Part shown: positions 42,746-50,530 of the stretch, piece after piece
Layout of the letters: the number at the start of each line of letters is the position of its first letter
Numbering within the stretch: the stretch's first letter is position 1
Origin: Candidatus Polarisedimenticola svalbardensis
Lineage (GTDB): Bacteria > Acidobacteriota > Polarisedimenticolia > Polarisedimenticolales > Polarisedimenticolaceae
Assembly: GCA_014764515.1 (NCBI GenBank)
Contig: JACXWD010000001.1
Location: 62,001-126,000 of the forward strand
Reading direction: 5' to 3'
DNA length: 64,000 bases
Notes under the pieces: generated by a model
Databases searched by the model: none
What the model was told of the DNA's origin: nothing
Seen by the model: only the letters and a program-made list of their open reading frames with translations
Translations under genes and position numbers: made by a program

Positions 42746-43001
42746 GCTGCTCCCGGGGCGGCCTGCTCTGGTTCCGGCCCCTGTTCCCCGAACCACCGTG
42801 GGCGATGCCTACGGTGGAGATGGCGTGCTTGTAGATGATCTGCTCGCCGTATTCGCCATCCAGCAGGACCGTGAATTTATCGAAGGAGCAGATCCTTCCT
42901 ACCAGCTTCTTCCCGTTGCTCAGGAAGATATTCACGGTGGCCCTGTCCTTGCGGGCGTTATTGAAGAATTCATTCTGAAGATCGTTTTTCTCGACCTGCA
43001 T
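42735..43001 (-). CDS. hfq: RNA chaperone Hfq
   Basis: An 88-residue Sm-like hexamer subunit that pairs small RNAs with mRNAs. Sm1: EKNDLQNEFFNNARKDRATVNIFLSNGKKLVGRI. Key residues Q and F/Y of the proximal face are present. Sm2 is IIYKHAISTV, with the Tyr-Lys-His motif. The tail is short and Arg/Gly-rich. ATG 43001 follows GGGGGGAG. It lies directly after miaA, as in many bacteria. Confidence 0.95.
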   Translation of the reverse strand: MQVEKNDLQNEFFNNARKDRATVNIFLSNGKKLVGRICSFDKFTVLLDGEYGEQIIYKHAISTVGIAHGGSGNRGRNQSRPPREQPTS

Positions 43002-43056
43002 GCTCCCCCCAAACGTCGTCGCAAGTGACAGACACGGAATCAAACAAGTTTACAGT

Positions 43057-44082
43057 CTAGCCCGACGGTAGTAAACCTCCATGATCCCGGACCAGCCGAA
43101 TGACGTCCGACGCCACCTCTTCAACTCCCCGCCCCATATCCAGCCAATGCATGCCCGGTTCCTTGCGAAACCAGGTGCGTTGCCGCTTGGAGTAGCGCCG
43201 TGTGTTCTTTTTTACTTCATCCCGGACCTGATCCGGCGGCAGGCGGTTCCCCAGCATGGCCAGCACCTCCCGGTATCCGATCGCCTTGAACGCATTGGCA
43301 TCTTCAGGAACGCCGGAAGCCAGCAGGGACCGGACCTCGTCAATCAGGCCGGCCTCGAAAAAGGAGTCCACCCTGGCTTCGATCCGCCGGACCAGGGCGG
43401 TGCGTTCCATGTGGAGGCCGATCTTGAGGGTGGGGTACCGTTCTTCCCCACTGTCCCAGGTCCCCTCCCGGACCAGGGCGCTGCTCCACGGGCGCTCACC
43501 GGTGAGAGCGATTTCTATGCCCCGGACTACCCGCTGCACATCCGCCGGCGGCAATCGTGCAGCCGAGGCCGGATCCAGGCTGCCAAGCCAGCGGTGCATC
43601 CGAACCGGACCGAACCGGGCGATCATCCCGTTCAGGCGAATGCGTAGTTCCGGGGCCCTGGCCGGGGCCGGCAGTATTCCCTTCAGCAGGCCCCGCAGGT
43701 ACATGCCGGTGCCTCCAGCCACGATCGGTAACCGTCCCCGGCCGTGGATCCCGGCTACCGCCCTGTCGGCATCGACGACGTAATCGGCCAGGGTGTAATC
43801 CACCATGGGATCAACACAATCGACCAGGTGGTAGGGCGCCCGGGATCGCTCCTCCCGGCTCGGTTTGGCGGTGGCGGTATCGAAACGGCGATAGACCTGC
43901 AGGGCGTCACAGCCAACGATCTCGCCCTGGAATTCGCTGGCGACCGCCAGGGCAAGGGCGGTCTTTCCTGTGCCGGTGGGACCGGCGATGACAAGGATCG
44001 GCGAGCGGTCTACCTGGACTGGTACCCGATGTTCTTCTGGTCCCTGTACTCGTTCAGGGCCTCCCGAAGATGGTCCATACAA
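43057..44082 (-). CDS. miaA: tRNA dimethylallyltransferase MiaA
   Basis: Adds a dimethylallyl group to A37 of tRNAs reading UNN. Core motifs: Walker A GPTGTGKTALAL, GCDALQVYRRFDTATAKP, YHLVDCVDP, VAGGTGMYLRGLL, and the C-terminal GYREVLAML and RRYSKRQRTWFR. The only in-frame ATG, GTG or TTG before the P-loop is TTG 44082, with GGGGG upstream. That start lies inside the preceding gene and gives about 26 extra residues, so the 73-base overlap is forced. Confidence 0.92.
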   Translation of the reverse strand: MYGPSSGGPERVQGPEEHRVPVQVDRSPILVIAGPTGTGKTALALAVASEFQGEIVGCDALQVYRRFDTATAKPSREERSRAPYHLVDCVDPMVDYTLADYVVDADRAVAGIHGRGRLPIVAGGTGMYLRGLLKGILPAPARAPELRIRLNGMIARFGPVRMHRWLGSLDPASAARLPPADVQRVVRGIEIALTGERPWSSALVREGTWDSGEERYPTLKIGLHMERTALVRRIEARVDSFFEAGLIDEVRSLLASGVPEDANAFKAIGYREVLAMLGNRLPPDQVRDEVKKNTRRYSKRQRTWFRKEPGMHWLDMGRGVEEVASDVIRLVRDHGGLLPSG

Positions 44083-44327
44083 TAGGTCTGCCCCCGTTCA
44101 ATCCGTTGGCGGCAACGGACGCATCTCGTCCCGGCCAGCCACCGGGTGAAAGGCGTCGCCACGGTGAGGAACAGGCCGCCGCCGAAACAGACGGCGCCTG
44201 CCAGGAGAACCTTCAGGCCCCACGCATCGGCCACCGACGCCGGCACCCAGCCGAAAGACTCGGCCACGAACAGCCAGGCTGCCCCGACCAGAAGGATCCC
44301 GCCGATTGTTTGAAGTGATCTGCCCAT
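44010..44327 (-). CDS. small two-helix membrane protein with a C-terminal zinc-finger-like knuckle
   Basis: A 105-residue protein: two membrane helices (about 8-25 and 38-58), then CVRCRQRIERGQTYCMDH, a CxxC...CxxH pattern that may bind zinc, and a charged tail. ATG 44327 has GGAGTG upstream. Its last 73 bases overlap the start of miaA in another frame. No family is named. Confidence 0.55.
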   Translation of the reverse strand: MGRSLQTIGGILLVGAAWLFVAESFGWVPASVADAWGLKVLLAGAVCFGGGLFLTVATPFTRWLAGTRCVRCRQRIERGQTYCMDHLREALNEYRDQKNIGYQSR

Positions 44328-44396
44328 GACACTCCGCATTCCCCCGCATAGCCGAATATAGATCCGGCAGGCAACGGCACCATGACGATTCCGTAA

Positions 44397-46634
44397 TCAG
44401 ATCGACCCCAGGCTGGAACCTTGATAGTAATGGGCGAGAATCGCCTGGTAAGTCTGGCCCCTGACGGCCATGCCGTAGGCGCCGACCTGGCACAGTCCGA
44501 CGCCGTGGCCCCAGCCCTTGCCGGCGAACACCACCGATTCAACGCTTCCGTCGGCGCTGCGCTGGATCTCGATCACGGCAAGGCTTTCCCGAAGGCCCAG
44601 GAGGTTCCTCAGATCGAACCCTTTCACCACAGTCGTGGCCCGGGAACCCCGGACTTCCAGTTCGACGATGCGGCCCGACACGCCCCGCCGGACGGCCCGG
44701 AGATCCTGAAGAGTGCCGATGGCGATCCGGCGGTTGATCGCCTTTTCCACCTTGCGCCTGGACTGGCGCACTTCCCAGCTGTAGACCGAGGATGAGCGAT
44801 CGTCGGCCACACCGTTCACCGGCGGCACCAGTTCCAGGAAATCGATACGGCCGTCACCGCCTTTGCGGTAGCGCACCTTGTCCCCGGGCCATAGATCGAG
44901 TTCGGTCACCGTCACGGCCCGGCCCCCTCCGTACCCGAACAGGTACGGTGCGTCGGAAAGCCCGAGACGCACCTCGCCCTTGCCCCGGACCAACCGCAAC
45001 CGCCGTCCGTCCACAGCGGCCACCGTCCCGCTTTTCAACCCGAAGGCGTCGTAGGCATCGCCGATCCGCACCAGGACCTGGACCACCCGTCCGCGGCTGG
45101 GCGGCCGCTCCACCCGGTAACGCCCGTCGGAGAACGGCGCCAGGCCGCCGGTCAAAGCCAGATACGCCAGGGCGCGACGCTGGGCCTCGGGCAGCCCGTC
45201 CGCGTCAGGGTCCCTGAGAACCGCGCTCAGGTCCCTGCCCTCAAGCAGGACCTGGGGGCGTTCCTCCCAGCCCAGGGTGCGAACCATTTCTTCCGCTGCC
45301 TCGCCCAGGGAGTCGAAGGAGGTTCTGACGACTTTGCTCTGGGGCCGGCCGGTCAGGGCTGCCAGGGCTGCGGCCGAACCTTGAAGGTCGGAAGGGGTCA
45401 AAGGCTCGGCAGCCGCAACGGCGCCGCTCCATGAAACCACACCGGCAGCGGCCAGCAGCGCCCAGTCCCGGGTCAGGTCGCCGCCTGCACCGGACAACAG
45501 AGCCTCGACTTTGCGGCCGGCGACCTTCCCGGAATGGGATTTCCGTGCATCGTATTCGGCGCTGCACGGCACACCCTTGAGGTACGGGGCATCCTCCTCG
45601 GGGAATATCTCCACCGCATCTTCCGTATGGCCACCGCAGGTGGCGGTGTACATAGCCGAAATAGGTCGTCCTTCGTACTTCAGGATCTGTCCGCGGGTGG
45701 CGCGGATGGCCCTGTCCGACAGCGGGTGCTCAGCCGGCAGCCCTTTATAGACCTGGCATCGCGGGGTGGCGCAAAGATCGTAGCCATCCTCTCCGAACTG
45801 GCCCAGGTTCTTGAACAGGTAGGTCCTGGCCGCCACCGCCTGGGCCTTGAGCGCCTCGATCTCGGGCCAGACCTCCGGGCCGAGTTCGGCAGGGACCACG
45901 CCCTGGAGGTAGTTCTCCAGCTCAACCCAGTTCACAGGCCGGATCTTGGCATATCGATCGAGTCGCAGCTCAACCACGCCGCGATAGGAGACGCCGCCGA
46001 CCCGAACCGCCTTCCCCCCGGCAGGAATCGCCAGCAGCCGGGTTCGTCCCGAATCTTCAGATCGGTAGCTGGCGGTGTCTACCAGCCTCAGGGTGGCGCC
46101 GGACACCACTTCCCCGGGCTCCTCGGCAATCCAGAGCCCGGACATGCCGTCCGCCCGCATCCGGTCCAGCAGCGGCGAAAGGCTTTCACGGGTGGAGGTC
46201 TCCCCGATCCGGACACGGTACGATCCCCGGTCCGGAACGAAATGGACCACACCGCCGGCGCCGTACTTGGCCGACAGGCGATCCCGTTCCTTCTCGGCAG
46301 CCTGTTCCGAAGCGAAGGCGCCGACCTGAATCCGGAACACCCTTCCGACTTCCTTTTTCGGGCCGCCCTCGAGGACCACCGCCAGTTCGCCGTCGTAGGA
46401 TCCTTTCCAGGCCGGCTTCATGGTGGCCGGATCCAGGACACGGAAGGACCCCGAGGAAGAGATCAGGATCTTGCTGGCCGGCGTCAGGCCGATACGCACC
46501 AGCGGGCTGCCCTGGCCGGCCTGCCGCGCCGCCTGGACTATAGGCCGGTCCTCCGCGGCGAATTTTCGCTCCGCCGGGACGGCGGCCATCGGTATGCCGA
46601 TCGCCAGCAGGATCGCCAGCACCCTTGCATTCAC
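44397..46634 (-). CDS. SpoIID/LytB-domain protein with SPOR repeat
   Basis: A 745-residue exported protein: signal peptide (LAILLAIGIPMAAVPA), a SPOR-like repeat (FRIQVGAFASEQAAEKERDRL, about 100-170), then a SpoIID domain beginning YRGVVELRLDRYAKIRPVNWVELENYLQGVVPAELG and including AQAVAARTYL. The distal block GKGWGHGVGLCQVGAYGMA also belongs to it. SpoIID proteins are lytic transglycosylases on denuded glycan; SPOR targets the septum. An insert of about 250 residues splits the domain. The start is GTG 46634, overlapping the folE stop. Confidence 0.85.
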   Translation of the reverse strand: MNARVLAILLAIGIPMAAVPAERKFAAEDRPIVQAARQAGQGSPLVRIGLTPASKILISSSGSFRVLDPATMKPAWKGSYDGELAVVLEGGPKKEVGRVFRIQVGAFASEQAAEKERDRLSAKYGAGGVVHFVPDRGSYRVRIGETSTRESLSPLLDRMRADGMSGLWIAEEPGEVVSGATLRLVDTASYRSEDSGRTRLLAIPAGGKAVRVGGVSYRGVVELRLDRYAKIRPVNWVELENYLQGVVPAELGPEVWPEIEALKAQAVAARTYLFKNLGQFGEDGYDLCATPRCQVYKGLPAEHPLSDRAIRATRGQILKYEGRPISAMYTATCGGHTEDAVEIFPEEDAPYLKGVPCSAEYDARKSHSGKVAGRKVEALLSGAGGDLTRDWALLAAAGVVSWSGAVAAAEPLTPSDLQGSAAALAALTGRPQSKVVRTSFDSLGEAAEEMVRTLGWEERPQVLLEGRDLSAVLRDPDADGLPEAQRRALAYLALTGGLAPFSDGRYRVERPPSRGRVVQVLVRIGDAYDAFGLKSGTVAAVDGRRLRLVRGKGEVRLGLSDAPYLFGYGGGRAVTVTELDLWPGDKVRYRKGGDGRIDFLELVPPVNGVADDRSSSVYSWEVRQSRRKVEKAINRRIAIGTLQDLRAVRRGVSGRIVELEVRGSRATTVVKGFDLRNLLGLRESLAVIEIQRSADGSVESVVFAGKGWGHGVGLCQVGAYGMAVRGQTYQAILAHYYQGSSLGSI

Positions 46635-47194
46635 GGCCTGCGCCCGATCAGATGAAGAATCTCGCTCCGAGCCGCCGCATCCTCTTCCAGTGCTCCCCGT
46701 GTCGCCAGGGTCACCAGCCGGCTGCTCTCCTTACGGGCGCCTCTCAGGCTCATGCAGGTATGCTCCGCCTCCAGCATCACGAGGACGCCTCGAGGCTCCA
46801 GGACCTTCTCGAGGGTGGCGGCGATCTGCTCGGTGAGCCTCTCCTGGATCTGGAGCCTCCGCGCCAGCGCTTCCACCACCCTGCCGATCTTGCTCAGACC
46901 GGCCAGGCGGGTTCCCGGCAGGTAGGCCACATGGGCCACTCCCACGAACGGCAACAGGTGGTGAACGCATACGGAGGCCAGACGAATGTCCCGGACCACC
47001 ACCGGGCCGCCGCCTGCCAGGGTCGGGGTCCAGGTCAGGGCTTCTTCCGGATCGGTGCGGTAGCCGGCCAGGAGTTCGCCTGCCCATGCCCGGCCGACCC
47101 TGTCGGGAGTTTCGTCCAGGTGGCCGTTTTCGAAGGTCGCACCGATCCCTTCAAGGAAGATGCGGATCCCTTCGATCATTTTGTCTTGGTCCAT
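46631..47194 (-). CDS. folE: GTP cyclohydrolase I (FolE), altered CEHH motif
   Basis: Converts GTP to 7,8-dihydroneopterin triphosphate for folate (and queuosine-type) pathways. In 187 residues: DETPDRVGRAW, GLSKIGRVVEALARRLQIQERLT, EAEHTCMSLRGARK and a final SEIL. The zinc/catalytic motif reads SVCVHHLLPF where nearly all FolE proteins have CEHH; Cys and both His are kept. ATG 47194. Downstream of queD by 2 bases and coupled to the SpoIID gene by GTGA. Confidence 0.9.
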   Translation of the reverse strand: MDQDKMIEGIRIFLEGIGATFENGHLDETPDRVGRAWAGELLAGYRTDPEEALTWTPTLAGGGPVVVRDIRLASVCVHHLLPFVGVAHVAYLPGTRLAGLSKIGRVVEALARRLQIQERLTEQIAATLEKVLEPRGVLVMLEAEHTCMSLRGARKESSRLVTLATRGALEEDAAARSEILHLIGRRP

Positions 47195-47196
47195 GG

Positions 47197-47544
47197 TCAC
47201 TCGCCCCGGTAGATCACCGAGCAGTTGCGGGTTTCGTGGAGTTCCAGTTCCACCAGCCCCTCCAGCGCTCCGCTCAACCGGTTCCAGATCCAGACAACCA
47301 TGACCTCCGCGGTCGGGTTCTCCAGGATGTCGTTGATGTAACGGTGATCGAGGAGATCCACCGCTTTCAGGTTGACCACCTCCTTCAGATCGGCAAAGTC
47401 GATGGCCATTCCCGATTCCGGATCCACGGGCCGGTCCACTGTGACATCCAGAACGTACGAATGCCCATGAAGGTTGCGGCACTTCCCGGGATGGTTCGGC
47501 AGGACATGAGCCGACTCGAATTCGAAACGGCGCCGCACCCTCAT
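47197..47544 (-). CDS. queD: 6-carboxytetrahydropterin synthase QueD / PTPS family
   Basis: A 115-residue T-fold enzyme converting dihydroneopterin triphosphate to 6-carboxy-tetrahydropterin, first step to queuosine. It keeps the zinc His residues and active Cys in FESAHVLPNHPGKCRNLHGHSY, the MAIDFADLK block, LDHRYIND and the C-terminal HETRNCSVIY. The Cys argues for QueD rather than PTPS-III. It lies between folB and folE; the ATG overlaps folB stop region (ATGA). Confidence 0.88.
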   Translation of the reverse strand: MRVRRRFEFESAHVLPNHPGKCRNLHGHSYVLDVTVDRPVDPESGMAIDFADLKEVVNLKAVDLLDHRYINDILENPTAEVMVVWIWNRLSGALEGLVELELHETRNCSVIYRGE

Positions 47545-47921
47545 TTCGGGATGACCTCGTCCCGGGTCCGGCTGATCTCCACGCCGACCGAATCGACGAT
47601 GCCGTCCAGTACCGGCGTTTCCTTCCGGACCTTCATGGTGATCCGGTCGGTGCCGGTGAAACGGCGGAACAGATCTTCAATCACCATCGTGGCGAACGAT
47701 TCCAGCAGTTTGTGGGAGGTCTCCCGTCCCAGGGTCAGGACACGCTTGTGGATCTTGCGATAATCCACCGTGTCCTTGACGTCGTCACTGGCGCCGGAAG
47801 CGATCAGGCAGGTCTCGAGGTAGATGTCTACCGCCAGACGCACTCCGACCTTGCGTTCCAGCCGGGTCAACCCATGGAACCCGTGGAACTTGATGCCTTC
47901 AATGAAAATTCGGTCGTTCAA
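47541..47921 (-). CDS. folB: dihydroneopterin aldolase FolB
   Basis: A 126-residue folate enzyme. It starts with IFIEGIKFHGFHGLTRLERKVG (catalytic Tyr replaced by Phe/His in the usual YHGV position, see GFHGL), then DTVDYRKIHKRV and TMKVRKETPVLDGIVDSVGVEI. It splits dihydroneopterin to hydroxymethyl-dihydropterin. Head gene of the folB-queD-folE-spoIID unit; thrC precedes it by 36 bases. Confidence 0.88.
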   Translation of the reverse strand: MNDRIFIEGIKFHGFHGLTRLERKVGVRLAVDIYLETCLIASGASDDVKDTVDYRKIHKRVLTLGRETSHKLLESFATMVIEDLFRRFTGTDRITMKVRKETPVLDGIVDSVGVEISRTRDEVIPK

Positions 47922-47957
47922 CGCCGCCTCGTGGGAAAAATGCAGTTTATAGGAGGC

Positions 47958-49142
47958 CTAAGGCACTTTCAAACCAGGGACGCGAGGATACTTCAGGCCG
48001 GTGCCGGTGTTGAACAGGACAATGCGCTCACCCGGGTCCACCATGTTCTGCTCCACCAGTTTCTTCAGGCCGGCCAGGGTCGCGCCGCCCTCCGGAGCCG
48101 GGAAAATCCCTTCGCCCCGCGCCATGGCCAGTTGGGCGTCCGCCATTTCCTGATCTGTAACCGTCAGGGCGACACCGCCGGAGTCCCGCACCGCAGCCAG
48201 TATGAGGTAATCCCCCACTGCCGACGGCACCCGAAGACCATCGGCATAGGTCACCGGCAGAGGCCAGGGCTCGGCCCGCTTGCGCCCTTCAACGAACGCC
48301 TTCACGATCGGTGCGCAGCGCTCGGCCTGAACCGCGATCATCCGCGGGCGCTGGCCGGACGGGATCAGGTCCAGTCTTTCCAGCTCGTCGAACGCCTTCC
48401 ACATCCCGATGAGCCCTGTGCCGCCACCGGTGGGATAGATCACCACCTCGGGCAGATCCCAGTCGAACTGCTCCGCCAGTTCGAAGCCCATGGTCTTCTT
48501 GCCTTCAAGACGATACGGCTCCCGCAGGGTGGAAATATCGAAGCGGCCGTCGGCCTCGGCCCGGACCCGGGCCCCGCAGTCGGCGATGCTCCCGTCCACC
48601 AGGTGGATCGTCGCCCCGAGGGCCGCAGCTTCCAGCCGGAACGGGTCCGGCGTTTCCACCGGCAGGTACAGATCAACGGATAGACCCGCCAGGGCTCCGT
48701 AGGCCGCAGCAGCTCCACCGGCGTTTCCCGCCGAAGGCAGGATCAGGCGGCGGACTCCCAGATCCCTTGCCATGGTGACCGCCGTGGACATGCCCCTGGC
48801 CTTGAAAGAACCGGTGGGGTTCTGCGATTCATCCTTGATGAACAACCGGTCGAGTCCCAGGGACCGGCCCAGGAACGGCGCCTTGAGCAACGGGGTCATG
48901 CCCTCACCCAGGGTGATCGGGTCACCGACCCAGGGGAGTAGCTCCCGGTATCTCCACATGCTCGGTTCGCGTTCGCGGACCGCCTGCCGGTTGAACGTGC
49001 GTGCCGCCTCTTCCAGGCCGTAACGGGGAAGCAGTACGCCACGACAGCGATCGCAGAGAGAGTGAACCTCGTCCACGTCGAAGGCGGCCTTGCACAGGGA
49101 GCACTCCAACCATTCCAGGGTGGAGCCGATACCTTTCGCCAC
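47958..49142 (-). CDS. thrC: threonine synthase
   Basis: PLP enzyme converting O-phosphohomoserine to threonine. The 394 residues begin with a zinc-ribbon-like knuckle (LECSLCKAAF...SLCDRCRG), then the PLP lysine in TGSFKARGMS, the phosphate loop SAGNAGGAAAAYG, and PTGGGTGLIGM. GTG 49142 is chosen because AAGGAG lies just upstream; the longer frame adds residues unlike the family. Divergent from the PDZ-hydrolase gene. Confidence 0.93.
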   Translation of the reverse strand: MAKGIGSTLEWLECSLCKAAFDVDEVHSLCDRCRGVLLPRYGLEEAARTFNRQAVREREPSMWRYRELLPWVGDPITLGEGMTPLLKAPFLGRSLGLDRLFIKDESQNPTGSFKARGMSTAVTMARDLGVRRLILPSAGNAGGAAAAYGALAGLSVDLYLPVETPDPFRLEAAALGATIHLVDGSIADCGARVRAEADGRFDISTLREPYRLEGKKTMGFELAEQFDWDLPEVVIYPTGGGTGLIGMWKAFDELERLDLIPSGQRPRMIAVQAERCAPIVKAFVEGRKRAEPWPLPVTYADGLRVPSAVGDYLILAAVRDSGGVALTVTDQEMADAQLAMARGEGIFPAPEGGATLAGLKKLVEQNMVDPGERIVLFNTGTGLKYPRVPGLKVP

Positions 49143-49214
49143 CGGAAACTCCTTCGATGAAAGACCGGGACAACTTATACTGGATGCACAGGTTATCATC
49201 ATTCACGAGGAAAC

Positions 49215-50396
49215 ATGACGCTGTACCGACGACCGAGAGTCTGGAAGAAGCGGCTGGCCCTGGCGGCCACCGCCGTTCTGATCCCCTATGTGGCGATCAT
49301 CCTCTACTTCTCCCACTTCATGGTCTCGCCGCCTCGCATGCGGGTGTCCGAATCGAGCCGGCCGGTCCTGGGGGTGTTCATGGAAGTGGACCGGGACCGG
49401 GAGGGTGAGCCGGGGGTCCCGATCCTTCGAACTGTCGATCCGGCCAGGGTGGCCGGGCTGCAGTCCGGGGACGTCATCCTGCGGGTAAACGATCTGCCGG
49501 TGTATTCCAACGCCGATGTGGCGGACGTCGTCCGCGCCGGGCTTGAAGGCGACCTGGTCCGGGTGGAGGCGCGCCGGGTTGGAGAAGATGGTGAAACCGC
49601 CATCCTGCTGGACGTCCCATTGGCTTTTCGACCGGTTTCCCCTGCCGACCACGGCCTTCTATACCAGGATGTGGCGTTTACCGACCCTCTGGGCAGGACC
49701 CTGAGGGGTTGGTACGTTCCGCCGCCGGCCGGATCCGGCAGCTCGGCCCCCGGCGTCGTCTACGGCCACGGCAACGGAGGCGACCGGCGGCACTGGCTGG
49801 CCGTCGCCCGGGAAGTGCATCATGCCGGCGTTGCCCAGCTGTTTTTCGACTTCGCCGGCCGCGGGGAGAGCGAAGGAAAAACCATCAGCCTTGGAGACCG
49901 GGAATCCGGCGCCATGATCGCCGGCCTGGAATTCCTGGCAAGCCTGAACGAGGTCAGCAGCACAAGGATCGGTCTGGCGGGACGGAGCATGGGCGGCGCG
50001 GCCGCTGCCATCGCAGCCGGCCGGGACCCACGTGTGCGGGCCCTGGTGCTGGACAGCCCGTTTACGGACCTGACACGGGAAGTGGACCATGCCCTAGCCG
50101 GCTACTACCTGCCGCCTGTACTGTTCCGGGCGCCGATTCTGGCGGTGGCGGCCATGAGAGGTCGGTTCGAACCGTCGGAAGTGGTTCCCGTCGCCTCCCT
50201 CGATACCTACCACGGCCCGGTACTGCTGTACCACGGCCGGGACGATGAAGCGGTGCCGATGACCCACGCCCTGGAGTTCAAGGAGCGGGTCGGCGACCGA
50301 CTGGAGTTGCACCTCCTGGACGACACCGGCCACAACGGCCGGCGGCCGGCGCCGTACGCACTGCGGATCGGGGAGTTTCTGAAGGAGAATTTGTGA
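49215..50396 (+). CDS. membrane-anchored PDZ - alpha/beta hydrolase fusion
   Basis: A 393-residue protein: N-terminal helix (LALAATAVLIPYVAIILYF), a PDZ-like domain (about 50-120; VDPARVAGLQSGDVILRVNDLPVYSN), then an alpha/beta hydrolase with GHGNGGDRRHW oxyanion region, nucleophile S258 in GRSMGG, an Asp in YHGRDDEAVP and a His in DDTGHNGRR. PDZ plus hydrolase is unusual; the PDZ may gate or target the serine hydrolase at the membrane. ATG has GAGGAAAC upstream. Monocistronic. Confidence 0.8.
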   Translation: MTLYRRPRVWKKRLALAATAVLIPYVAIILYFSHFMVSPPRMRVSESSRPVLGVFMEVDRDREGEPGVPILRTVDPARVAGLQSGDVILRVNDLPVYSNADVADVVRAGLEGDLVRVEARRVGEDGETAILLDVPLAFRPVSPADHGLLYQDVAFTDPLGRTLRGWYVPPPAGSGSSAPGVVYGHGNGGDRRHWLAVAREVHHAGVAQLFFDFAGRGESEGKTISLGDRESGAMIAGLEFLASLNEVSSTRIGLAGRSMGGAAAAIAAGRDPRVRALVLDSPFTDLTREVDHALAGYYLPPVLFRAPILAVAAMRGRFEPSEVVPVASLDTYHGPVLLYHGRDDEAVPMTHALEFKERVGDRLELHLLDDTGHNGRRPAPYALRIGEFLKENL

Positions 50397-50530
50397 GGAT
50401 TACGCAATCGGGATCGCGACAATGCCGACACGGCTGAATACGGCCGCATCTCCTTTAGATACAACAATATAGACTATAGCCCCTCAAGGCTTCGTCCCAT
50501 ACATTTCTCCAAAAGCAGCGGAGAAAAGGG

